DNA of 21,591 bases from Phycisphaerae bacterium. Lineage in GTDB: Bacteria; Planctomycetota; Phycisphaerae; Phycisphaerales; SM1A02. Position numbers and translations under genes: made by a program. The DNA lies in assembly GCA_018665385.1 (NCBI GenBank), contig JABJDN010000138.1, forward strand, positions 1-21,591, read 5' to 3'. Shown here piece after piece: positions 15,553 through 21,591 of this stretch. Within the stretch, counting starts at the first letter, position 1. Every line of letters starts with the position of its first letter. The notes beneath the pieces were generated by a model. The model saw only the letters and a program-made list of their open reading frames with translations. It had not been told where the DNA came from and searched no databases.

Positions 15553-16995
15553 TTACTTGCTGGGCTCTGTCATGGCCTTGAAATCAAGCAGGTCGTCGAG
15601 TTGCTCCTCTGAAAGAAGCCCCTCTCTTAACGCGCACTCGCGTATGGTTTCCCCACTAGCAAACGCATCTTTGGCTAATTTTGCTGCGTTATCGTATCCA
15701 ATGACTGGCGCAAGAACTGTCCCAACCATAAGGCTCTGCTCAACGAGTGCTTCCGCCTTCTCTTTATTGACCTGCATATCTTGGATTAGCTTCGTATCCA
15801 TGACACCCGCGATGTTGCCAATGAGTGAAATGGAGTCAATAAGACAATCTGCAATAAGAGGCATACAAAGATTTAACTCAAGCAGAGATCCTATGCCTCC
15901 GCTAGCTGCTGTAGTTATAGAAACATCGTTGCCTACAACTTTGCAGAAAACTTGCATCGCAGATTCTGAAATGACAGGGTTGACTTTGCCGGGCATAATG
16001 GAAGAGCCCGGTTGGATGGTGGGAAGGGTAAGTTCAAACAAGCCACAGCGTGGCCCAGAACCAAGCCAGCGAATATCGTTTGCAATTTTTGAAATACTCG
16101 TAGCGATTGTTTTTATTTCACCATGTGCTTCAACAACGCAATCACGAGTGGCCTGTGCTTCGAAGTGATTGAGTGCTTCTGAAAAGGTAATTTTTGTAGC
16201 TTTCGTTAACTCCTTGCACACCATCCCAGAAAACTTCGGGTGGGTATTCATTCCAGTTCCGACCGCTGTGCCACCAATGGGCATGTTTTCAGCAAGGCGC
16301 ATCATCGCGCGCTCAGCACGTTTGATTCCATAATCGATGGCAGCAGCATATCCCGAAAAGATTTGACCAACTCTAATAGGAGTTGCATCCATGAGATGAG
16401 TCCGGCCAATAGTGACAATAGAATCCCATTTTTTTGCTTTGGCTTTTAAGCCTTTGCGAAGTTGTTTTAAATTCGGAATAAGAATTGATTTAATTTCAAT
16501 ACAAGCGGCAAGCTGCATCGCAGTTGGAAATGTATCGTTTGATGATTGACCCATGTTGACGTGATCATTTGGGTGAACTGGGTCTTTTGCCCCAATGTGG
16601 TTTCCAGTATTTAGGCAGACTATGTTTGAAAGCACCTCGTTCATATTCATATTTGTTGATGTGCCTGATCCGGTTTGGAAAATATCAATTGGGAAATGTT
16701 GCATCATCTCTGCTGCATCCTCAGGCGACTCAAAAGAATCAAGCACTTCATCGCAGGCTTGCACAATCAGTTTCGCCCTGCGTTGATCGAGATATGCAAG
16801 CTTCAAGTTTGCTACTGCAGCAGATCGTTTTAACAATGCGAATGCATGAATAACAGCTGGATGAACAGTTCTTCCTGAGATGGGAAAGTTTAATACTGCT
16901 CTTTGCGTACTTGCTCCATAGAGTACGTGCGGTGGCACTTCCATTTCGCCCATTGAATCACGTTCTATTCGGGTTTTTTTTGTTCGTTTTGCCAT
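15553..16995 (-). CDS. fumC: class II fumarate hydratase
   Basis: The 480-residue protein matches FumC over its whole length. Visible motifs are TGSGTSTNMNMNEV (108-121), HPNDHVNMGQSSND (141-154), GRTHLMDATP with the active-site H200, and the flexible signature loop GSSIMPGKVNP (330-340) with its catalytic serine. PGKVNP rather than PAKVNP in that loop favours fumarase over aspartase. It interconverts fumarate and malate in the TCA cycle, where the succinyl-CoA made by the paa pathway would enter, though it sits in a different transcription unit. It has a short basic N-terminal lead (MAKRTKKTR). No clear Shine-Dalgarno is seen; the ATG lies 18 bp after the upstream HEAT-repeat gene, so the two are likely co-transcribed. 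Confidence 0.95.
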   Translation of the reverse strand: MAKRTKKTRIERDSMGEMEVPPHVLYGASTQRAVLNFPISGRTVHPAVIHAFALLKRSAAVANLKLAYLDQRRAKLIVQACDEVLDSFESPEDAAEMMQHFPIDIFQTGSGTSTNMNMNEVLSNIVCLNTGNHIGAKDPVHPNDHVNMGQSSNDTFPTAMQLAACIEIKSILIPNLKQLRKGLKAKAKKWDSIVTIGRTHLMDATPIRVGQIFSGYAAAIDYGIKRAERAMMRLAENMPIGGTAVGTGMNTHPKFSGMVCKELTKATKITFSEALNHFEAQATRDCVVEAHGEIKTIATSISKIANDIRWLGSGPRCGLFELTLPTIQPGSSIMPGKVNPVISESAMQVFCKVVGNDVSITTAASGGIGSLLELNLCMPLIADCLIDSISLIGNIAGVMDTKLIQDMQVNKEKAEALVEQSLMVGTVLAPVIGYDNAAKLAKDAFASGETIRECALREGLLSEEQLDDLLDFKAMTEPSK

Positions 16996-17013
16996 TGTGG
17001 TGAGATTCCAAAT

Positions 17014-18471
17014 TTATGGGTCAGTTGATTCTTCAAGCACGATTTCTTGGTCAATTCCAAGTTGCTCGCGTTGCTCTGGTGTAAGTTGTTCTGCAAATCG
17101 AATAACAATCTGCTGAGAGATAACTGCTGCCGTGGTCGGGTCATCGTCTAACACTTCTTGCCAGACTACAATCCAAGGTGCGGGTGTCGCTCGTGCGTTA
17201 GCAGCGGTATCCCAAGCAGCAGCTGAAATTGCTGCGTTGAATCGTAGTGAAAGCAAGTCTTCTTCTAGCGATTCGCCAAAGTGGTCAAGCAACTGAACTG
17301 CTGCAACTGCTTCCCCTGATCCAATCATGAGTGGAACAGCGCGCCTTGCAATAGCTTTTTGTGCGGCTCGACTTCTTGAATCTGCGCTTTCCCATAAAGC
17401 AGATAGGATTTGAAGTCGTATATCGTCTCGTGCTAATTTTTTGAGCATGTCGTCTGCACGTAAAAACTCACTGGTACTTAGTTGCATCGCAATTTCGAAC
17501 GCAGCAATATCCCATGCAGCATTGTTTTCTTTGTAAAGAGACATCAACTGCTTGAACGCGTCTATGTCGGTATGTTTTTGCAATGCGATGAGTGCATAGT
17601 CATACATAAGTGCGGAATCTGCGTTTCTAATCAAGGGCTCAGCAAATCCTGCTGAAGCAAAACCCTTTGCGGTTGCAATTCGAAAATCGATATTCGTTGA
17701 ACCAAGCATGATTGCCAAATTTTGTTTGTCTTGAACATCGCCTAGCATTGCTTCTAATGTAATGAGTGCTGGTCGGTCTTGAATGCGACGCAATTTTTTA
17801 ATATTGCGGACAATTTTTTGAGCCGTATTTGTAGATACTTCGTTTGAATCAAGGAGTACGACGAGCGTTTCCGCAGCCGATGTTCCTGAGTCGCTGGTAA
17901 GCAGGGCAATAGTTGGTGCAATTGCAAGTGGACTTGGCTGCGTTCGAAAGTATGCAAGCTCTTGGGCAATCACATTTGAGTCAGTTTCGAACTCGAGTGA
18001 ATTTGCAACAAAGTTTGCAAGACCAGGGACATTTATTTCCGGTAACAGTTGCGCAGCAGCGAGCCGAACTCGCGAACTTGGGTCTCGAAGCATATCCACA
18101 ACGAGTTGCAATTCTTCGTCTGTAGCATCGCCATCGCGGAGTAAAATGGCAACCCGCTCGATACCAAACTGTCGCAACTCTGGCAGTGGGTCGTGCAGAA
18201 CACTTGGCAGTTGCTCGTGTTGGTATTCTGATGAAATGTGTGGCCAATAGAGCGTATAGGATTGCAGCAATCTATTTTTAAGGGATGCAATAGTTTCTGT
18301 TTGCTCGTAGACAGGAATCTCAGTATTGGCAACCGGATTAGGTGTCGGTTTTGCAACTGCTGGAGTACGTCGGTTTTGGTCTATTACTGGGGGCGATTCG
18401 CAATTTACGAGCAAAAATCCAGCGCAAGTGAGAATTCCAGTATGAAATGTAAGGTGTAGAAGCGAGTTCAT
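17014..18471 (-). CDS. HEAT-repeat protein, putative lipoprotein
   Basis: The 485-residue product has an N-terminal hydrophobic stretch ending in LLVNC (C24), which resembles a lipobox with an unusual Asn at -1 and no basic residues before it, so lipidation is uncertain. A Pro/Thr-rich linker follows (about 27-52). The rest is alpha-helical with HEAT-like repeats (for example LRDPSSRVRLAAAQLLPEI, where the short helix, turn and second helix are clear). The C-terminus is acidic. No catalytic motif was seen; such proteins usually act as binding scaffolds. ATG 18471 was preferred over an in-frame TTG at 18522 because it gives a signal-like start. It is divergent from the TPR gene and probably co-transcribed with fumC. 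Confidence 0.75.
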   Translation of the reverse strand: MNSLLHLTFHTGILTCAGFLLVNCESPPVIDQNRRTPAVAKPTPNPVANTEIPVYEQTETIASLKNRLLQSYTLYWPHISSEYQHEQLPSVLHDPLPELRQFGIERVAILLRDGDATDEELQLVVDMLRDPSSRVRLAAAQLLPEINVPGLANFVANSLEFETDSNVIAQELAYFRTQPSPLAIAPTIALLTSDSGTSAAETLVVLLDSNEVSTNTAQKIVRNIKKLRRIQDRPALITLEAMLGDVQDKQNLAIMLGSTNIDFRIATAKGFASAGFAEPLIRNADSALMYDYALIALQKHTDIDAFKQLMSLYKENNAAWDIAAFEIAMQLSTSEFLRADDMLKKLARDDIRLQILSALWESADSRSRAAQKAIARRAVPLMIGSGEAVAAVQLLDHFGESLEEDLLSLRFNAAISAAAWDTAANARATPAPWIVVWQEVLDDDPTTAAVISQQIVIRFAEQLTPEQREQLGIDQEIVLEESTDP

Positions 18472-18550
18472 AGCAGGTACGAGCAGTGTATTCGATTCTA
18501 TCGAAATCAAGCGGTTTTCCAATGAACAACTTTATAAATGGACGTACAAT
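18472..18550. promoter_or_regulatory. short divergent promoter region with inverted repeat TTCGAT-N3-ATCGAA
   Basis: This 79-bp gap separates the leftward HEAT-repeat gene and the rightward TPR gene. A perfect inverted repeat, TTCGAT (18491-18496) and ATCGAA (18500-18505) around TCT, sits near its centre. A -10-like TATAAA lies at 18533-18538, only 12 bases before the TPR ATG, so that mRNA may have almost no leader. No good -35 was found. Confidence 0.4.
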
Positions 18551-19900
18551 ATGATTCATATGAGCAGTTGGCAAGATGCAGAACAACACGCAGACCGAGC
18601 CCTCGAAATGTACGAGAGGGGACGGCTTGCAGAAGCAGAGACAGAACTTAGAAAAGCGCTAGATATCGACCCCGACCAAGGCGATTGGCATTTTAACTTA
18701 GGTCTTACACTTGAGCGAACAGGCAGAGATGGGGAAGCGCTTTCTAGTTATGAGCAAGCCTCGCGACTGCTTGTTGAAGCAATAGATCCACAACTTGCTG
18801 CAGGTTCTACTTGTTTGCGACTGTCAAGATTTAATGATTCAATTGATTGGCTTGATAAAGTGTTGGCTTTGGATTCATCAATTGAACCAGCGTGGTCGCT
18901 GTTGATTGATGCAAATGCAGCCCTTGGAAATCATGACGCAGCAGAAACCGCTTTTTATATGGCGCAAGATGCTCTTGCTGATCCGAGCGCACACGTGCTT
19001 GTTTCGATGAGTGCAAGTCTGCTTTCGAGGGGGCTTCTCGACCGTGCAGTTTGGTGTGCTCGTGAAGCATTAAAAATAGATTCAAATGTTCAGAATGGTC
19101 GTTTGCGATTAGCAAGCGCGCTGGTTGCTTCTGGTCAAGGGCAACAAGCTTCGCAGATTTTACTTCAAGAATTACGCGATGATCCCGGAAACGTACAAGC
19201 GCTTCTACTGCACGCAGATGTTCTTGCAGAGTCTGGTCGCACTAACGAAGCACTGATAAAATTGCACCGTGTTCTTGAACTTGAGCCCGCAAACGTCGAT
19301 GCTCATATTCTTGCGGGTACATTTGCAATCGAAGATAAGCGCTGGGAAGAATCATTTATTGCATGGGGATTAGTGCGGCGGTTGCAGCCAAGTCACCCAA
19401 CAGCGTGCTTGTATTTAGCACAGACATTACTTGCGATGGGTCGTGGAACTTCTGCAAAGCCTCTTCTGCAAGAATATGTAGACCGTATGGATAAAAATGC
19501 TACTGCACAAGAAAAAATTCTGATTGCTGAGTTGTTACTTTCTGCAGATGAGCCAACACTAGCAACTTCTTTGTTAGAGCCACTCCGCGAAAGTATCTCA
19601 GACGAAGATGCACTTACACCAAAATGCCTTCGCCTACTCGCTGTATCATTGTTTGGAAGTGGGATGATTGATGAAGGTGCTTCGATCAGTAGAAAAGTTT
19701 TACGGTTTGATCCAAACTGCATAGCCTCAATTCACAATCTTGCCCTTGCCGCTGTTAAAAATCACAGGTATCGCTCAGCTTGGGGTTGGGTGCGTCGAGG
19801 TCTTGCGGTCGATCCATACGATAACGATCTACGCAGGTTACGTTCCCGATTGATCTGGGAAGGTATGGCGCAATACGTGAAAAAAATATTCGTTCGCTAA
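18551..19900 (+). CDS. TPR-repeat protein of unknown role
   Basis: The 449-residue protein is built almost entirely of tetratricopeptide repeats. Clear units include ALEMYERGRLAEAETELRK with ALDIDPD (about 17-42), NLGLTLERTGRDGEALSSYE, and LHADVLAESGRTNEALIKLH with VLELEPAN. It has no signal peptide, membrane helix or catalytic domain, so it is probably a cytoplasmic scaffold. An ATG at 18551 is followed by another three codons later (18560); neither has a clear Shine-Dalgarno. It runs toward rpsR and ends 15 bp before the rpsR stop with no hairpin between. The partner is unknown; a link to the divergent HEAT-repeat gene is possible. Confidence 0.85.
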   Translation: MIHMSSWQDAEQHADRALEMYERGRLAEAETELRKALDIDPDQGDWHFNLGLTLERTGRDGEALSSYEQASRLLVEAIDPQLAAGSTCLRLSRFNDSIDWLDKVLALDSSIEPAWSLLIDANAALGNHDAAETAFYMAQDALADPSAHVLVSMSASLLSRGLLDRAVWCAREALKIDSNVQNGRLRLASALVASGQGQQASQILLQELRDDPGNVQALLLHADVLAESGRTNEALIKLHRVLELEPANVDAHILAGTFAIEDKRWEESFIAWGLVRRLQPSHPTACLYLAQTLLAMGRGTSAKPLLQEYVDRMDKNATAQEKILIAELLLSADEPTLATSLLEPLRESISDEDALTPKCLRLLAVSLFGSGMIDEGASISRKVLRFDPNCIASIHNLALAAVKNHRYRSAWGWVRRGLAVDPYDNDLRRLRSRLIWEGMAQYVKKIFVR

Positions 19901-19915
19901 ACCCCGAGTCGAAAC

Positions 19916-20152
19916 TTACATAGTTCCAGAAGTGAATGGCAGCAAAGCCATGAATCGAGCACGTTTGATTGCTTGTGCAACCATGCGTTGTTCCTTCGCG
20001 GAAGTAGCAAGGCGTTTGCGGGAGTAAATTTTACCGTTTGGTGTCATTAGTCGGCGCAAATCTTCAACTGATTTGAAATCGATGTATTTCTTATCTCGGT
20101 TATCAGTTTTAAGATATGTCTTTGCTAGTGGTCTGCCGTAGTCTTTGCTCAT
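19916..20152 (-). CDS. rpsR: 30S ribosomal protein bS18
   Basis: The 78-residue basic protein matches bS18: KKYIDFKSVEDLRRLMTPNG, then KIYSRKRLATSAKEQR and the terminal AIKRARFMALLPFTSG. It binds the central domain of 16S rRNA next to bS6. There are no cysteines, so it is a zinc-free form. The start at 20152 was chosen because AAAGG lies six bases upstream and the length is typical; a GTG at 20188 would add 12 unconserved residues. bS18 is often encoded with rpsF and rplI, but here it stands alone, divergent from a hydrolase gene and convergent with the TPR gene. Confidence 0.95.
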   Translation of the reverse strand: MSKDYGRPLAKTYLKTDNRDKKYIDFKSVEDLRRLMTPNGKIYSRKRLATSAKEQRMVAQAIKRARFMALLPFTSGTM

Positions 20153-20280
20153 TGTGAACCTTTCGTCGTGGGTTAAATGTAGCCCCACCTTAATATAAGT
20201 GGAGCGACGAGAACGAGGTATTGTACAAAAGCTCTCCGTTCAAGGCAAGCGATGGTTGGCGAAGGTATCCTGTACAGTAC
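20153..20280. promoter_or_regulatory. divergent promoter region of rpsR and the amidotransferase-like gene, with two TGTACA palindromes
   Basis: A -10-like TATATT on the minus strand (complement of 20192-20197) could drive rpsR with a leader of about 30 bases; AAAGG before the rpsR ATG (complement of 20159-20163) is its ribosome site. Two 8-bp palindromes share the core TGTACA: TTGTACAA (20221-20228) and CTGTACAG (20270-20277). The second lies just before the rightward ATG at 20281. Confidence 0.45.
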
Positions 20281-20919
20281 ATGCTCCCAATTATTGGAAT
20301 CACCTCTGATTATCATAAAAAACGCCATCGAGTGGGTTGCGGCTACACAAATGCAGTGACCTTAGCGGGAGGAATTCCAGTAATTTTGCCAGCAATTCAA
20401 GATTGCATTCCACAATATAAAGAAATGTGTGATGGTTTTATCTTCACCGGTGGCGACGACCCAGTAATGGAAGAGTGGGGCATTGCATCTCATCCAAGCA
20501 CTACCCCAGTTCATACTGAAAGGCAGTCCTTCGAATTGGCACTTTTACAAGTATTGCAACATCAACCAGAGGTTCCAGTCTTAGGAGTTTGCCTGGGCAT
20601 GCAGTGGATGGGATTGCTCGCAGGCGGTGTATTGAACCAGGATATAGAAGAGCCATTTGCGAGTAATCATGCGCAAAATGACCACGTCATCACTGGCTCA
20701 TTCGGTGAAGGTATAGTGCATAGTCACCACCACCAGGCACTGGAAGAAGTTGGCGAGTTAGAAATTATTGCACTCGCTGATGACGGCATTATCGAAGCGG
20801 TACAACATCCAAACCATTTGTGGTACAAAGGCGTGCAGTGGCACCCAGAACGAACTAACGACGAACAATTAGGACAACATATTTTTGACCATTTGGTAAA
20901 AGCGTGTTTGCAAAACTAA
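20281..20919 (+). CDS. class I glutamine amidotransferase-like hydrolase (peptidase C26 family)
   Basis: The 212-residue protein has the triad of class I glutamine amidotransferase-like peptidases: nucleophile C104 in LGVCLGMQ, H188 and E190 in WHPE. The N-terminal IIGIT start, the FTGGDD segment (55-60) and the Asn/His-containing active-site surroundings resemble gamma-glutamyl-gamma-aminobutyrate hydrolase (PuuD-like) and gamma-glutamyl hydrolases. It probably cleaves a gamma-glutamyl bond; the substrate is not known. At 212 residues it is shorter than PuuD (about 250). The ATG at 20281 is preferred over the TTG at 20221 because the family starts at this strand. It is followed 12 bp later by a GcvT/YgfZ-like gene on the same strand. 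Confidence 0.85.
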   Translation: MLPIIGITSDYHKKRHRVGCGYTNAVTLAGGIPVILPAIQDCIPQYKEMCDGFIFTGGDDPVMEEWGIASHPSTTPVHTERQSFELALLQVLQHQPEVPVLGVCLGMQWMGLLAGGVLNQDIEEPFASNHAQNDHVITGSFGEGIVHSHHHQALEEVGELEIIALADDGIIEAVQHPNHLWYKGVQWHPERTNDEQLGQHIFDHLVKACLQN

Positions 20920-20931
20920 GGCAAGTATTGA

Positions 20932-21591
20932 ATGACTATTCCATCTCCACTTCAAGATTCACTCGAACATTACCAAACTGAAGTTTCATTTCAATCAGAC
21001 GATGGTGATCGTACTGGCGCGGCAACAGGCGAAAGTAGTTCCCAAGTGCTTTCAGAGTTCTTGCCTTGGGGCGAAAACGGGTGCTTTGTATTGGCTACCA
21101 CTGGGATTGTTGAATTGGAATACGCAGCGTTGCAAAAATCTTGTGGGGTTTTTGACGCTACCTGTAGAGGCACGATTCTTCTCACAGGCGAGGATAGGCT
21201 TGAATGTATAAACCGGTTGACCACACAACAATTAGCTTCGATGAAAATTGGAGAATCTCTACCGACATTTATTACAAGTAGAAAAGGAAGCATCATTGCT
21301 GATGTACTAGTGCATGTACTCGAGGATGCAATTTGGATTGATGTTGATGTAACAGTTCAACAGCAAGTCATCGACCACATTCTTGCGTACGTTGTGATGG
21401 AGGATATCACTGTTTCAGATATAACAGAATCAATGCATTGGCTTTGGTGTTTCGGTGAAACTGCAAATGAAATGCAAGTAGAAGGCGCTCAAGTGTGCAC
21501 ACTACCTGTTGGACTTTTTGGGATGCCAGGCAAAGCAATCGCGACTGCACCAGAACACACACACGCTGTTTGGGATTCTTTGATTGCACAA
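20932..21591 (+). CDS. GcvT/YgfZ-like folate-binding protein, 3' end cut by window edge
   Basis: Translating from ATG 20932 gives 220 residues open to the right edge. From about residue 65 it follows the GcvT fold pattern: the segment CGVFDATCRGTILLTGEDR, then NRLTTQQL, GESLPTFITSRKGSIIADV (106-124) and a WIDVD strand. This fits the tetrahydrofolate-binding YgfZ/aminomethyltransferase superfamily. The YgfZ signature (a KGCY.GQE-type motif) would lie beyond the edge, so YgfZ and GcvT cannot be separated firmly; the ITSRKGSIIADV segment favours YgfZ, linked to iron-sulfur cluster maintenance. AAGG (20918-20921) lies about 10 bases before the ATG. The gene follows the amidotransferase-like gene by 12 bp, so the two probably form an operon. 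Confidence 0.82.
   Translation, partial: MTIPSPLQDSLEHYQTEVSFQSDDGDRTGAATGESSSQVLSEFLPWGENGCFVLATTGIVELEYAALQKSCGVFDATCRGTILLTGEDRLECINRLTTQQLASMKIGESLPTFITSRKGSIIADVLVHVLEDAIWIDVDVTVQQQVIDHILAYVVMEDITVSDITESMHWLWCFGETANEMQVEGAQVCTLPVGLFGMPGKAIATAPEHTHAVWDSLIAQ

Noticed and set aside
15515..16168. 217-codon open frame on the plus strand
   Set aside because: Antisense to fumC, which is full length with all signature motifs.

Overview
The window reads like a chromosomal segment of a planctomycete, most likely of the Phycisphaerae type. This is inferred from the style of its long Ser/Thr kinase (kinase, one membrane helix, TPR-like tail), the HEAT- and TPR-repeat proteins, the mostly weak Shine-Dalgarno sites and the moderate, slightly AT-leaning base composition. 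No rRNA, tRNA, CRISPR array, insertion sequence or phage gene was seen. No 16S gene is present, so the assignment rests on protein style alone.

Region 1 (about 1-10594, all minus strand) is one tightly packed catabolic operon, read from right to left. The order is an FlK-like hot-dog thioesterase, paaF, paaG, paaH, a PaaJ-type thiolase, paaA, paaB, paaC, paaD, then E1 alpha, E1 beta and E2 of a 2-oxoacid dehydrogenase complex. E2 is cut by the left edge. Gaps are 3-27 bp or the genes overlap, and there is no internal terminator. PaaABC(D) would epoxidise phenylacetyl-CoA. PaaG isomerises the epoxide to the oxepin. PaaF, PaaH and the thiolase carry out the beta-oxidation steps that end in acetyl-CoA and succinyl-CoA. 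The CoA ligase PaaK, the reductase PaaE and the ring-opening PaaZ are not in the window. The joined 2-oxoacid dehydrogenase suggests that phenylacetyl-CoA could be made directly from phenylpyruvate. PaaB is unusual: it is two PaaB domains in tandem.

Region 2 (10595-13391) starts with a short divergent promoter region. It is followed by a plus-strand membrane Ser/Thr kinase with a TPR-like C-terminal half. A 327-bp gene-free stretch then carries a weak hairpin, a pyrimidine tract of tandem heptamers, a tandem 11-mer and a good intrinsic terminator.

Region 3 (13392-18471, minus strand) holds a putative HEAT-repeat lipoprotein, class II fumarase, and an APC-type permease fused to EIIA-like and TrkA-C-like domains. 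Region 4 (18551-21591) holds a plus-strand TPR protein, a stand-alone rpsR on the minus strand, and a plus-strand pair: a class I glutamine-amidotransferase-like hydrolase and a GcvT/YgfZ-like folate-binding protein cut by the right edge. Two short intergenic regions carry palindromes that may be operators.
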